This document shows, one piece after another, positions 55,759-64,000 of a stretch of DNA of 64,000 bases. Within the stretch, counting starts at the first letter, position 1; the number at the start of each line of letters is the position of its first letter. Origin of the DNA: JABFRG01 sp038210445 (lineage in GTDB: Bacteria > Myxococcota_A > Polyangia > Polyangiales > Polyangiaceae). Both the position numbers and the translations under genes were made by a program. Under the pieces are notes generated by a model. It saw only the letters and a program-made list of their open reading frames with translations. It was not told the DNA's origin and did no database searches. The stretch spans positions 62,001 to 126,000 of the forward strand of contig JBBQWQ010000012.1 of NCBI GenBank assembly GCA_038210445.1. Direction: 5' to 3'.

Positions 55759-56604
55759 ATGATTGGAATGGACCCTATCGCAGGAGCTACCGGCTCCGCC
55801 ACCACCGACTACATTGGGCTACTGAAGATCACTGCCTACGACGTGGGCCTGAAGCTCATCGGCGCGTTGGCAATGTGGGTCATCGGCAGTTGGATCATCG
55901 GCATCATCGACAGGATCGTCGGCCGCGCACTCAAGGCGAGGAAGATCGAAGAGACGCTCATCCGCTACGTCACGGCCGCGGTGAGCGCCATTCTCAAGAT
56001 CGCTCTGGCCATTGGCGTTCTCGGGTTCCTCGGCGTGCAAACCACCACGTTTGCAGCGCTGCTCGGCGCCGCCGGCGTGGCCATCGGCATGGCGTGGTCG
56101 GGCCTGCTCTCGCACTTCGCGGCGGGAGCCTTTCTGGTGGTGCTGCGTCCCTTCAAGGTAGGCGACTTCGTCGAGGCCGGCGGGGTCACCGGCACGGTCG
56201 AGGAAGTGGGCCTCTTCGTCACCAAGATCAACACCATGGACCACGTTCTCACGATGATCGGGAACTCGAAGGTGTTCGCAGAGACCATCAAGAACTTCAG
56301 CGCAAACAAGTACCGCCGCGTAGAGCTCACCGCACAACTCGACCATAGCGCCGACGTGGCCCGCGCGGTCGCGGTGCTCAAGGCCGCGCTCGCCAAGATT
56401 CCGAACGTGATGCAGGAGCCCTTGCCCGAAGTAGAGATCGCGACGTTTACCCTGGCAGGCCCGGTGCTCGCAGTGCGCCCCTACTGCCACAATGACCACT
56501 ACTGGCAAGTCTACTTCGAGACCAACGCCGCGATTCGCGACCGGCTGGGCGAGGCCGGCTTCTCGGTGCCCCAGCAACACTACCAAGTGAAGGCGGCGGC
56601 CTAG
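55759..56604 (+). CDS. Small-conductance mechanosensitive channel, MscS family
   Basis: This 281-residue inner-membrane protein has two N-terminal helices and the pore helix TM3 (AALLGAAGVAIGMAWSGLLS, then HFAAGAFLVVLRPFKVGDFV). The cytoplasmic beta domain begins EAGGVTGTVEEVGLFVTKI, and the C-terminal alpha/beta part ends FSVPQQHYQVK. Length matches E. coli MscS (286). It releases solutes on hypo-osmotic shock. ATG 55759 has CGGAG 7 nt upstream. The TAG stop is the first triplet of the 46-bp repeat also found after the beta-propeller gene. Confidence 0.93.
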   Translation: MIGMDPIAGATGSATTDYIGLLKITAYDVGLKLIGALAMWVIGSWIIGIIDRIVGRALKARKIEETLIRYVTAAVSAILKIALAIGVLGFLGVQTTTFAALLGAAGVAIGMAWSGLLSHFAAGAFLVVLRPFKVGDFVEAGGVTGTVEEVGLFVTKINTMDHVLTMIGNSKVFAETIKNFSANKYRRVELTAQLDHSADVARAVAVLKAALAKIPNVMQEPLPEVEIATFTLAGPVLAVRPYCHNDHYWQVYFETNAAIRDRLGEAGFSVPQQHYQVKAAA

Positions 56605-56646
56605 GAGACTGGTGTTTTTGGTCGATAGCTTCGGGGGGCCGGCGCC
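56601..56646 (+). repeat. 46-bp repeat at a stop codon, copy 2
   Basis: CTAGGAGACTGGTGTTTTTGG and the following 25 bp, read to 20 at most here, match the reverse complement of 43265-43310 with one mismatch. In both places TAG of this element is the stop codon of the gene in front (MscS here, beta-propeller there), and the element points the same way relative to that gene. Confidence 0.85.
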
Positions 56647-56714
56647 TCCACCGAGTAGGCACCCCCGGTTTCCCGCGGGCGCCTCTCACAGGACCGGACA
56701 AGTGCTGTTCACAT

Positions 56715-56849
56715 CGTAGGTCTCCATGCGGTAGGTGGCAGACCAGGGAGCCTGGGGGTAGCCTGGGTGGCGGAGGGTCTCGGAGCTCCCGCTCAAAATT
56801 CCACCACCGTGCGAGTCGACGCACCGGAGTGCATCAGATCGAACGGCAC
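56715..56849 (-). pseudogene. Eroded copies of fghA and the frmA-fghA junction
   Basis: 56715-56757 matches 59671-59713 in fghA (GTAGGTCTCCATGCGGTAGG, then AGGGAGCCTGGG). 56774-56849 matches 60024-60099 at the fghA start/frmA end (CTCCCGCTCAAAATTCCACC). About 310 bp that separate these parts in the intact locus are missing, and frames are broken. It is a remnant of a second formaldehyde-detoxification copy in the 263-bp gap after MscS. Confidence 0.8.
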
Positions 56850-56867
56850 GAGATCGGACTCGCCGAG

Positions 56868-58085
56868 CTACAGCCGGCCGAGCTCCACGTCGAACGTGAC
56901 GTCCATCTGCTTGTAGGCGCTCGACCCGTTGACGGCCCCGACCGCGCCGAGGAACGTACCCGCGAAGCGCTCACCCGCCTTCGTGGGGATGATGGCGATG
57001 TTGAGCCCGCACGTGGCACTGGTGGCGAAGAGCTGATAGTCGCCATCGGGGCGGTAGGTCACCAGGTTTCCGCCCACCTCGCAGCCGGTTCCGCGTCGGT
57101 TGGCGTTGATGACGAGGTCGGTGGTCGCTCCCGGGCGCGCCAGCTTGATCACGAGCACGCCGCCGCTACCCGAAGCGAAGCTGGTGAACCCCGTCACCGT
57201 CTCGTCCACTCCGTTGATCTTCACCGTCGCGTGGTTGTTGCTGGGTGGCTTTCCCCCGTCGCCAGAGGTGCCGCCATCGCTCGTCGTGCCGCCATCGTCC
57301 GCGATACCACCATCGCCGGTCGCTCCGCCGCAACCCCCGCCTTCTTGCCCATCGCTTACGCCAGGCGAAGACACCGCCGCGAACGGCAGCGCGCGGGTGC
57401 CTTCTGGAATGGGCACGGTGAACTGCGCCAACTCGATGGACTTGTTCAGCGGCGCCGGCAGGGTGAGCGCGATCTCGCCCTTCATCACCAGCGATCCGGA
57501 GATCGTCGTGTCGCCGGCGTAGCTCGCAGAGCCTCCCGCCACGCTCATGCAGCGTCCCCCGAACTTCACCTGCACCTGGCTTCCGGAGACCACCGTGAGG
57601 CGCAAGCTGCCCGGTACTCCGCCCAAGGGGATGTCGGGCAGCTTGGTTTCGGGAATGGCAACCGGTAGCGACGCAGCCTGGCCGTCGAGGAGAAACGGAT
57701 CGAAGGCGGTGGACCCGACGATAGGAACGTCGATGTTCGCGAGGCCCGGTATCGGCCCATCGTAGTTCTTCAGGGTCGACGCGACCTTGAGTGTTCCCTC
57801 GAGCTTCAAGTGCAGGTCGAGAGCGAGCTTGCCGCTACCGCCCACGCCGGCGATCTTCGAGCCCGCTGCGGTACCCTTCGCGTCGACGCTCACGTTCCCG
57901 CCGGCGACGAGCTTGAGCGAGACCTGGGCGGGCCCGGAGGCGGGTATGAGGCCGGTGTCGTAGGAGAACCCCGGAACCGCGGGGGCCTCTCCGTGGAAGG
58001 CGATCTGCGCGCCGGGGTCGTCGGAGCTGCAGCCCAAGTAGCCAACGGCAGCGAGCACGGAAGCAAACCAAGTGAGCGTCTTCAT
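56868..58085 (-). CDS. Large lipoprotein of unknown function
   Basis: This 405-residue protein has a lipobox (LAAVGYLGC) after the signal peptide; ATG 58085 follows AAGGA by 9 nt, with 58091 as alternative. Two beta-rich parts (about 25-215 and 280-405) are joined by a Gly/Asp linker (GDGGIADDGGTTSDGGTSGDGG). The first has long strands such as GSGKLALDLHLKLEGTLKV, the second HATVKINGVDETVTGFTSF and a cysteine pair. It ends convergently at the eroded fghA copy. No family is recognised. Confidence 0.75.
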   Translation of the reverse strand: MKTLTWFASVLAAVGYLGCSSDDPGAQIAFHGEAPAVPGFSYDTGLIPASGPAQVSLKLVAGGNVSVDAKGTAAGSKIAGVGGSGKLALDLHLKLEGTLKVASTLKNYDGPIPGLANIDVPIVGSTAFDPFLLDGQAASLPVAIPETKLPDIPLGGVPGSLRLTVVSGSQVQVKFGGRCMSVAGGSASYAGDTTISGSLVMKGEIALTLPAPLNKSIELAQFTVPIPEGTRALPFAAVSSPGVSDGQEGGGCGGATGDGGIADDGGTTSDGGTSGDGGKPPSNNHATVKINGVDETVTGFTSFASGSGGVLVIKLARPGATTDLVINANRRGTGCEVGGNLVTYRPDGDYQLFATSATCGLNIAIIPTKAGERFAGTFLGAVGAVNGSSAYKQMDVTFDVELGRL

Positions 58086-58404
58086 AAGCATGTGTCCTTT
58101 GGAGGTCGTAAGCAGGTGCCGCTCGGCACCCAAATCGAGCACATCGAAGAAACGGCGAGGTGCTCAGGCGAAGCTCGGGAATCGTCCTCCCGTGACCGGG
58201 TTGTAGAGGACGGCGGTCGTCAAGAACGGCCAAGCAACCGTCGCTCACGGCCAAAGGTGCTCCCACGATGCTGCGGCGCGTCGTCCGCCATTTTTGCGTC
58301 GTCATGCCCGAATGCGCCGCCTCGGCAGCTCAAGCGGATGGCCGGATGCACTTTTTCGTCTCGACCGATTCGCTTCGCGTGGTACCCGGATTGATGGCCA
58401 CGCA
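58086..58404. other. Divergent intergenic region
   Basis: These 319 bp separate the lipoprotein and the AraC-type gene and should contain both promoters. I see no strong motif or gene in it. Confidence 0.5.
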
Positions 58405-59184
58405 ATGAAGGAGATCACTGCGGCCTCGTTCAGCGCCCCCTCCCACGACGTCTACGTGAACTGCGGGTCGGCGCTCGTTTGGTGTGCGAATCCCAGTGTG
58501 GGGGGCGCCATCGCCTGGGGGACTCCGCGCGAAGGAGACGTCGTGTCGCTCCTCGAGGTGTTCGATAGAAATCGGCACATGACCCCGGTGTTCGACATGG
58601 TCCTCGACATGCGGGAGGTCGAAGCCGTGGACCTGAGCGCGCTGGCGACGCTGACGACGTGGATGGGACGCAACAAGGACCTCTTCCTTCGAATGCGGGT
58701 GACCTCGATCGTTCGGCCCGACGTGTCTGGATTCTTGCTGGCGGGTCTGTTGCCGACGATTGCGCCGAGCCCTCACTTCACCGTTCTGCATTCGTCCAAG
58801 GATATCTACGCGCGACTCGGCGTTCCGGACGTGGAAGCGAAGCTGGCGAACGCGCTCGAGGCGGTTCGATCGCTATCCAGAGAGGTTCAGTGCCTCCGTA
58901 CCCTCTTGCGGTCTTCGCTCGACCTATCGTCGTTCGCGGCGGCGAAGCAGCTCGGCATGTCGGAGCGCTCGCTGAGACGGGCGCTCGCGCAGGAGAAGAC
59001 TTCGTTTCGCGAAGAGGTGAGCGCGGCGCGATTTGCGGTGGCGACCGAGCTGCTCGCGCGGAGCGACCTCAAAGTGCAGGCCGTGGCCGCGCGGGTAGGA
59101 TTGTCCGAGAGCGCGCTCGGCCGCTTGTTTCGCGACCGCGCAGATTGCACGCCGGCGCAGTGGCGTCAGGCGAAAGCAACCTAA
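58405..59184 (+). CDS. AraC-family transcriptional regulator
   Basis: This 259-residue regulator has an unusual N-terminal part (about 1-150), with VFDMVLDMREVEAVDLSALATLTTWM, which resembles a STAS-type strand-helix fold rather than a cupin. The C-terminal AraC DNA-binding domain is normal: DLSSFAAAKQLGMSERSLRRAL and LKVQAVAARVGLSESALGRLFRDR. The ATG at 58405 is preferred, as the longer frame is Arg-rich. It is convergent with fghA (13 bp), so formaldehyde control is possible but not shown. Confidence 0.8.
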   Translation: MKEITAASFSAPSHDVYVNCGSALVWCANPSVGGAIAWGTPREGDVVSLLEVFDRNRHMTPVFDMVLDMREVEAVDLSALATLTTWMGRNKDLFLRMRVTSIVRPDVSGFLLAGLLPTIAPSPHFTVLHSSKDIYARLGVPDVEAKLANALEAVRSLSREVQCLRTLLRSSLDLSSFAAAKQLGMSERSLRRALAQEKTSFREEVSAARFAVATELLARSDLKVQAVAARVGLSESALGRLFRDRADCTPAQWRQAKAT

Positions 59185-59197
59185 CGCTAGCCACCTC

Positions 59198-60049
59198 TCA
59201 GCTGCGCAGCAGCGACGCGTGGTAGGCGAGGTGATCGCCCACGAAGGTCTGGATGAACCAGTAGCTGTGGTCGAAGCCCTCGCGGCGCTGGAGGCGCAGC
59301 GCTTGCCCGGCCTTCTTGCACGCCTCTTCGAAGAGCTCGGGCCGAAGCTCGCGCGCGAGGAACTTGTCGGCGGTGCCCTGATCGACGAGGATCTCGAAGG
59401 GCAGTTGCGACTTCGCCACCAGCGCGGTGGCGTCGTGTGCGGCCCAGGCCGCGCGGTCGTCACCCAGGTAGCGCGCGAAGGCTTTCTCGCCCCACGGCAC
59501 CTGGGAAGGCGCCACGATGGGCGCGAAGGCAGAGACGCTGCGGTACCGCCCCGGGTGCCGCAGCGCCAGCGTGAGGGCGCCGTGGCCGCCCATGGAGTGC
59601 CCGAAGATGCCGCGGGCCGCCGCGTCGATGGGGAACGCGGCCTCGACCAGCGTAGGTAGCTCGGTCGCCGCGTAGGTCTCCATGCGGTAGGTGGCGGACC
59701 AGGGAGCCTGGGTGGCGTCGAGGTAGAACCCCGCGCCGACGCCGAAGTCCCAACTCTCGTCGTCGCCCGCATAGCGCGTGCTGCGCGGGCTCGTGTCGAG
59801 GGTGACAAGCACCAGCCCCAGATCGGCTGCGACCCGCTGCGCGCCGGCCTTGATGGCGAACGTCTCCTCGGAGCAGGTGAGCCCGGCCAGGTAGTACACC
59901 ACCGGGCACGGGCCTTCCTTGGAGGCCTGCGGAGGCACGTAAACCGCGAACTTCATGGGCCCGCCGCACGCCGCGGATTCGTGCCGGTAGAAGCCCTGCA
60001 CGCCGCCGAAGACGCGCGATTCGGAGAGGGTCTCGAAGCTCCCGCTCAA
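59198..60049 (-). CDS. fghA: S-formylglutathione hydrolase
   Basis: This 283-residue alpha/beta hydrolase of the esterase D family releases formate and glutathione from S-formylglutathione, the second step of formaldehyde detoxification. Catalytic residues are Ser in GHSMGGHGAL, Asp in DQGTADKFL and His in GFDHSYWFI. YYLAGLTCSEETF is typical. The start is TTG 60049 overlapping the frmA stop (TTGA), with GGTGGA upstream. The genes form an operon. Confidence 0.95.
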   Translation of the reverse strand: MSGSFETLSESRVFGGVQGFYRHESAACGGPMKFAVYVPPQASKEGPCPVVYYLAGLTCSEETFAIKAGAQRVAADLGLVLVTLDTSPRSTRYAGDDESWDFGVGAGFYLDATQAPWSATYRMETYAATELPTLVEAAFPIDAAARGIFGHSMGGHGALTLALRHPGRYRSVSAFAPIVAPSQVPWGEKAFARYLGDDRAAWAAHDATALVAKSQLPFEILVDQGTADKFLARELRPELFEEACKKAGQALRLQRREGFDHSYWFIQTFVGDHLAYHASLLRS

Positions 60050-61155
60050 AATTCCACCACCGTGCGAATCGACTCACCCGAATGCATCAGATCGAACGCC
60101 TCGTTGATGCGCTCGAGCGGGAGCTTGTGGGTGATGAGGGTGTCGATGTCGATCTTGCCCTCCATGTACCAGTCGACGATTTTCGGAACGTCGGTGCGGC
60201 CGCGGGCGCCGCCGAAGGCCGAGCCCTTCCACACCCGGCCGGTGACCAGCTGAAACGGCCGGGTCTTGATCTCCTGGCCGGCGCCGGCGACGCCGATGAT
60301 GATCGACTCGCCCCAGCCGCGGTGACAGCACTCGAGGGCCTGGCGCATGAGGTCGACGTTGCCGACGCACTCGAAGCTGTAGTCGGCGCCGCCCTGGGTG
60401 AGCTCCACCAGGTGGGCCACCAGATCGCCGGAGACGGTCTTGGGGTTCACGAAGTGGGTGAGGCCGAACTTGCGTGCGAGCGCCTCGCGGGCGGGGTTGA
60501 TATCGACACCGATGATCATGTCGGCGCCGGCCATGCGCGCACCCTGGATGACATTGAGACCGATGCCGCCGAGGCCGAACACGACGACGTTGGCGCCGGG
60601 CTCCACCTTGGCGGTGTGGATCACCGCGCCGATGCCGGTGGTGACGCCGCAACCGATGTAGCAGACCTTGTCGAACGGCGCGTCCGGGCGAATCTTGGCG
60701 AGGGCGATCTCCGGGAGCACCGTGAAGTTCGAAAAGGTGGAGCACCCCATGTAGTGGTGAATCTTCTTGCCGCCGATGGAGAAGCGGCTGGTGCCGTCGG
60801 GCATGAGGCCCTTGCCCTGGGTGGCGCGAATGGCGGTGCAAAGGTTGGTCTTGCGGCTCAGGCACGATTTGCAGCCGCGGCACTCCGGCGTGTACAGCGG
60901 AATGACGTGGTCGCCCTTCTGCAGGCTGGTGACACCGGCGCCCACGTCGACCACGATGCCTGCGCCTTCGTGGCCGAAGATCGCGGGAAAGAGGCCTTCG
61001 GGGTCGGCGCCCGAGCGGGTGAACTCGTCGGTGTGGCACACACCGGTGGCCTTGATCTCCACCAGGACCTCGCCGGCCTTCGGGCCTTCCAGATCCACTT
61101 CTTCGATGACCAGGGGCTTGCCCGCTTCGTACGCAACCGCAGCTCGTGTCTTCAT
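60046..61155 (-). CDS. frmA: S-(hydroxymethyl)glutathione dehydrogenase (class III alcohol dehydrogenase)
   Basis: This 369-residue zinc enzyme oxidises S-hydroxymethylglutathione to S-formylglutathione with NAD. Catalytic zinc ligands are in TGVCHTDEF and GHEGAGIV. The structural-zinc cysteines are ECRGCKSCLSRKTNLC, and the coenzyme fold is VFGLGGIGLNVIQGARMAGA. It is complete and matches the family length. It is the first gene of the frmA-fghA operon, and no FrmR-like repressor is adjacent. Confidence 0.96.
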   Translation of the reverse strand: MKTRAAVAYEAGKPLVIEEVDLEGPKAGEVLVEIKATGVCHTDEFTRSGADPEGLFPAIFGHEGAGIVVDVGAGVTSLQKGDHVIPLYTPECRGCKSCLSRKTNLCTAIRATQGKGLMPDGTSRFSIGGKKIHHYMGCSTFSNFTVLPEIALAKIRPDAPFDKVCYIGCGVTTGIGAVIHTAKVEPGANVVVFGLGGIGLNVIQGARMAGADMIIGVDINPAREALARKFGLTHFVNPKTVSGDLVAHLVELTQGGADYSFECVGNVDLMRQALECCHRGWGESIIIGVAGAGQEIKTRPFQLVTGRVWKGSAFGGARGRTDVPKIVDWYMEGKIDIDTLITHKLPLERINEAFDLMHSGESIRTVVEF

Positions 61156-61192
61156 GAGGCGGCATGCTACCGCAAATCGCTCGATATGGACC

Positions 61193-62050
61193 TTACTTCC
61201 AGCGCTCCGCCAGGGGCTTGTACATGTTCGCGCCCATGAATTTGATCTGGTCGACGTGGGCGCCGCGGGTGACGCCGGCGTAGCCCAGCACCGTGAAGAG
61301 GCCCTTCTTCGCTTCGTAGATGGGCCGCTGCGTCACGTGGGGGATGGTGCGCTTGCCGATCTGCAGTTCGTGCAAAACGTAGTCGGCAGTCTCCCACACC
61401 GACGGGTAGTCGGCGGTGGCGATGGACGTATGCGTGAGGATGAAAAGCCGCTCACCTTTGGTGGCGGCGTCGGCGAAGGCGATGGTGCCCTTGAGCGGCT
61501 CCGCATGAATCTTGCGCATGCGGCGATCGAGGAACGCGGTGAAGAGCCCGTCGGCCAGGAGCACCGCGTCGACGCGATCGCGCACCACCTTGGAGCGCAA
61601 GAGCGGGCCTACGCTGCCGTAACCGGCGCTCCAGGCGGAGAGCGCGACGCGGCCGGGCGCGACGTTGGAGAGCGGAGGGAGCGAGATGGCGTGCTCGAGC
61701 AGGCTCGTGAGCGCGGGCTCCGCATCGTGGGTAAGCGATCCGTAGCTGCCGGCAGAGACGCCGAGGTTGATGCTTACCGCCACGGCGTTGAGCTGGGCCT
61801 CGGCGAAGTTTGCCTCCTGCAGCTCCGACATCCCGTGAAAGTGCACCACCACGTCGACCTTGCCGTTCTTCGGCGCGAGCCACGGCGGCACGTACACGGC
61901 ATAGGGTCCGGAGCTGTGGCGCGTGCCGCCTTGCTTCGGCGCCTCGCGCCGCACCTTGGGCTCGTCGCCTCCGGCCCACGCCGCCGAAGGGGCGAACGGG
62001 AGCCAGAGCCCACCTGCGGCGCGCAACAACGAACGACGCCCGAGTCGCAT
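61193..62050 (-). CDS. TAT-exported alpha/beta-hydrolase-like protein
   Basis: This 285-residue protein starts with a twin-arginine signal (MRLGRRSLLRAAGGLWL, cut near AWAG). The mature domain has VDVVVHFHGMSELQ and a nucleophile elbow LSAWSAGYGSV, then DAVLLADGL, as in alpha/beta hydrolases acting outside the cytoplasm. It lies 37 bp upstream of the frmA start on the same strand, so an operon is possible. The substrate is unknown. Confidence 0.75.
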   Translation of the reverse strand: MRLGRRSLLRAAGGLWLPFAPSAAWAGGDEPKVRREAPKQGGTRHSSGPYAVYVPPWLAPKNGKVDVVVHFHGMSELQEANFAEAQLNAVAVSINLGVSAGSYGSLTHDAEPALTSLLEHAISLPPLSNVAPGRVALSAWSAGYGSVGPLLRSKVVRDRVDAVLLADGLFTAFLDRRMRKIHAEPLKGTIAFADAATKGERLFILTHTSIATADYPSVWETADYVLHELQIGKRTIPHVTQRPIYEAKKGLFTVLGYAGVTRGAHVDQIKFMGANMYKPLAERWK

Positions 62051-62098
62051 CGATGAATGGTAGCAGGCGCGCGCGCCCGCGCCCGCGAGCAGGGCGCG

Positions 62099-63016
62099 TC
62101 AGCGGTGCGAGAGCTCGGCCGCCACCGGATCGGCGCCCATGGCGATGAGCGCTTGCAGTGGCGCGCCCGGAAGAAACGCGTTCATGCGCGTCTCGAGCGC
62201 CTTCTTCTGCGCGTCGTCGAGGGTCGCCCGCCCCTTGGCGACGTCTGCGACCGCAGCGCGGTATGCCTCCAGGTACGACTTCTGCCACTCGAGCGCAGAA
62301 GCGTCGCCCACCGCGCCGTGGCCCGGATACACCTTGCTCGACGTGGCCAGTATCGGGCGCGAGGCGGCGAGGGAGGAGAGCCAGGCGCCGCTGCGACCTT
62401 CTGCCAGCCACGGGTGCACGCGGTTCATGACGAGATCGCCCACGAACGCGTCCTTGCCCATGGTCCACACGGTCTCGTCGGCGCTCTCGCCGGCCCCCAC
62501 GTCGTGCGCGGTAAAGGTGACGCCGTCGAGCACAACCGCCTGCCCATCGTTCGCCTCCGCATCGGGGAAGGTGGTCCGGGTCGGGTATTCGTCCTTGTAG
62601 ATGGGCGTCCAGTAGGCGCGCTTGGGGCCGTCGATCTCCCGCAAGGTCTTCTGCACGCCGCCCAGCGCGTAGATGGGCGCCTTCTCGGGGCGACCTTCGA
62701 CGAGCGCGGTGAGGCCGTTGACGTGGTCCGGATGCGCGTGGGTCACGAGCACTGCGAGGAGCGGCTTCTTGAGCGCGTCGAGCTCGGCGCGGAAGCGCTT
62801 GGCCTCTGAGACAGTGAACGGCGCGTCGACGGCGACCACACCGTGCTCCGTCTCCACCAGGTACGCGTTGGCGAAGAACCCTGCTTCGCCCGCCGCGTGA
62901 ACGTGTACGACCGGTTCGGGGCGGGAGGCCACCGGAGAGACCGCAGCGCCCGGCGATGGCGAGGCGCAGGCGGCAAGGAAAAGGGCGAGCGAGGCGAGAA
63001 CAGGCTTCAGGTTCAT
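62099..63016 (-). CDS. Metallo-beta-lactamase-fold lipoprotein
   Basis: This 305-residue protein has a lipobox (ASLALFLAAC) and ATG 63016 after CGGAG. The MBL fold has the zinc motif THAHPDHVNG, then FVGDLVMNRVHP and VYPGHGAVG with the third His. QYLVE-like NAYLVETEHGVVAVD opens the fold. It resembles periplasmic or surface MBL hydrolases, not clinical lactamases. It follows the AraC gene at the window edge on the same strand. Confidence 0.85.
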   Translation of the reverse strand: MNLKPVLASLALFLAACASPSPGAAVSPVASRPEPVVHVHAAGEAGFFANAYLVETEHGVVAVDAPFTVSEAKRFRAELDALKKPLLAVLVTHAHPDHVNGLTALVEGRPEKAPIYALGGVQKTLREIDGPKRAYWTPIYKDEYPTRTTFPDAEANDGQAVVLDGVTFTAHDVGAGESADETVWTMGKDAFVGDLVMNRVHPWLAEGRSGAWLSSLAASRPILATSSKVYPGHGAVGDASALEWQKSYLEAYRAAVADVAKGRATLDDAQKKALETRMNAFLPGAPLQALIAMGADPVAAELSHR

Positions 63017-63165
63017 GAGAGGCTCCGTGGAGGGGGAGCGGCGCCGCCGCTCTTTGCAATGCCCTTCATGTACCCACCGCACGCGTTCGGCGGCAGTGCA
63101 CCGGCTTTCGCTCGACCGGTACTTTCTTTCGATCGACGCAAAGCGCGGGCCGGCGCGACCCGGCC

Positions 63166-64000
63166 CTAGCGCTGGCGGGCGCGAAACGCGCTGGGCGAGA
63201 CGCCGTGCAGCTGACGGAAGCGCCGGGCAAAGTAGCTCTCGTCTTCGTAGCCCAGGGCCTCGGCGATGTCGCCGAGTGGCGCTTCGCTCTCCACCAGCCT
63301 TCGCCGCGCCTCCACCATGCGGCGCTCGATGATCCAAGCGCCCACCGTGCGGCCCGTCTCTCGGCGCACCACGTCGGTGAGGTAGGCCGGCGACTTGCCC
63401 ACCGCGCGCGCCACGTCGACGAGCGTGATGGGCCGCGCGTAGCGCGCCTCGATAAAGCGAAATACGTCGCCCACCAGCGGACGGTGCGCCGCAGTGACGC
63501 GCCCCAGCATCGGTGCGGCCAATCGCGCCGCCTCCACCAGAACGAGGCCCAGCCGGGCCCGGGCCGCCTCGACCCATCCAATCTTGCGCGCGGCAAGCTC
63601 GTCCAGCAGCGCCTCGAAATGCCCCACCAGCACGCCGCGCAGCGCCGGCGGCACGCGAATGCGCCCACCGAGGGCTCGCGCGGGCTTCAAGAACGAAAGC
63701 AGAAGCACCTCGCCGGGGAGCGCGACGAAGGCTTCTGCGTCCGATTGACCCGGCCGCAGCGCGTCGGCCGTGAAGAGCACCATGTAGCCCTCGGCGCGGC
63801 GCATGGGGCGGGCGTCGTGGGCCTCGCCGGGTGCGATGACGTACAGATCACCGGGCCTCACCGGCACCCGTGCAGCGCCCACCCGATGGGTTCCGCTGCC
63901 GCGCACCACGTACATCATCTCGAAGAAGCCGTGGCCGTGGGGCGCGTGGGCGAAGACCGGATGATCCGCCGTGAGGCGCGACACATCGAGGCGCGGCCCA
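63166..64000 (-). CDS. AraC-family regulator with an N-terminal cupin, 5' end beyond the window
   Basis: At least 278 residues are visible. The N-terminal cupin has HGHGFFEMMYVVRGSGTHRV and PGDLYVIAPGEAH. The C-terminal double helix-turn-helix is ITLVDVARAVGKSPAYLTDVV and LGDIAEALGYEDESYFARRF. The frame is open through a GTG at 63984 to the right edge, reading GPRLDVSRL, so the true start is probably outside. Effector unknown; the MBL lipoprotein gene downstream is the likely target. Confidence 0.88.
   Translation of the reverse strand, partial: GPRLDVSRLTADHPVFAHAPHGHGFFEMMYVVRGSGTHRVGAARVPVRPGDLYVIAPGEAHDARPMRRAEGYMVLFTADALRPGQSDAEAFVALPGEVLLLSFLKPARALGGRIRVPPALRGVLVGHFEALLDELAARKIGWVEAARARLGLVLVEAARLAAPMLGRVTAAHRPLVGDVFRFIEARYARPITLVDVARAVGKSPAYLTDVVRRETGRTVGAWIIERRMVEARRRLVESEAPLGDIAEALGYEDESYFARRFRQLHGVSPSAFRARQR

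Overview
This is a high-GC chromosomal stretch from what looks like a Myxococcota bacterium, most likely Polyangia. The reasons are its many lipoproteins with Asp/Ala/Gly-rich linkers, Ser/Thr kinases and a pseudokinase with a PEGA-like tail, an FHA-sigma54 activator, a DUF2378-like protein, an ECF sigma/NrsF pair and adventurous use of GTG/TTG starts. The taxonomic call is inference. No phage, integrase, insertion sequence or CRISPR array is visible. Housekeeping anchors are lon, serS, ppc, tRNA-Cys, the frmA-fghA formaldehyde pair and the nrdAB locus.

Layout. 0-14 kb: a lipoprotein cut by the left edge, a TetR regulator divergent from lon, small lipoproteins, a HEAT-repeat lipoprotein, an ABC exporter, a group-2 sigma70 factor, a membrane protein, and SMI1/KNR4 and TPR proteins. 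14.8-19.7 kb: a decaying ribonucleotide reductase neighbourhood. It holds a stray nrdB 3' fragment, a beheaded serine protease fused to the tail of a PIN toxin, a Uma2 nuclease, intact nrdB, and an nrdA that has lost its catalytic core, all behind a cobalamin riboswitch. 19.8-26 kb: ppc, an intradiol-dioxygenase-like lipoprotein, and a di-haem oxidoreductase/cytochrome P460 pair with a Fur-like box, then tRNA-Cys. 26-34 kb: a pseudokinase, a second Uma2 protein, and a trypsin-like lipoprotein with its partner. 34-43 kb: serS, a Cys-repeat/FGE-like lipoprotein, a second cobalamin riboswitch in front of an unknown lipoprotein, ECF sigma/NrsF, a small transglycosylase and a CrtI-like oxidoreductase.

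43.3-50.3 kb: five tightly packed minus-strand genes form the best candidate for an undescribed system. They are a small ATPase with a PqqD-like N-terminus, an FHA-sigma54 activator, a 112-residue zinc-ribbon/TM/YGMP peptide, a radical SAM/SPASM enzyme overlapping it, and a large beta-propeller lipoprotein. They resemble a peptide-modification (RiPP-like) cassette with its own regulator. 50.5-55.5 kb: an adenylate/guanylate cyclase, a Ser/Thr kinase and a LysM/FecR/beta-barrel envelope protein form a signalling operon. 55.7-64 kb: an MscS channel, a lipoprotein, AraC regulators, fghA-frmA, a TAT-exported hydrolase and a metallo-beta-lactamase-fold lipoprotein.

The intergenic spaces hold more than usual: two cobalamin riboswitches, a 46-bp repeat that starts exactly at the stop codons of two unrelated genes 13 kb apart, and eroded copies of the nrdB and frmA-fghA junction sequences.
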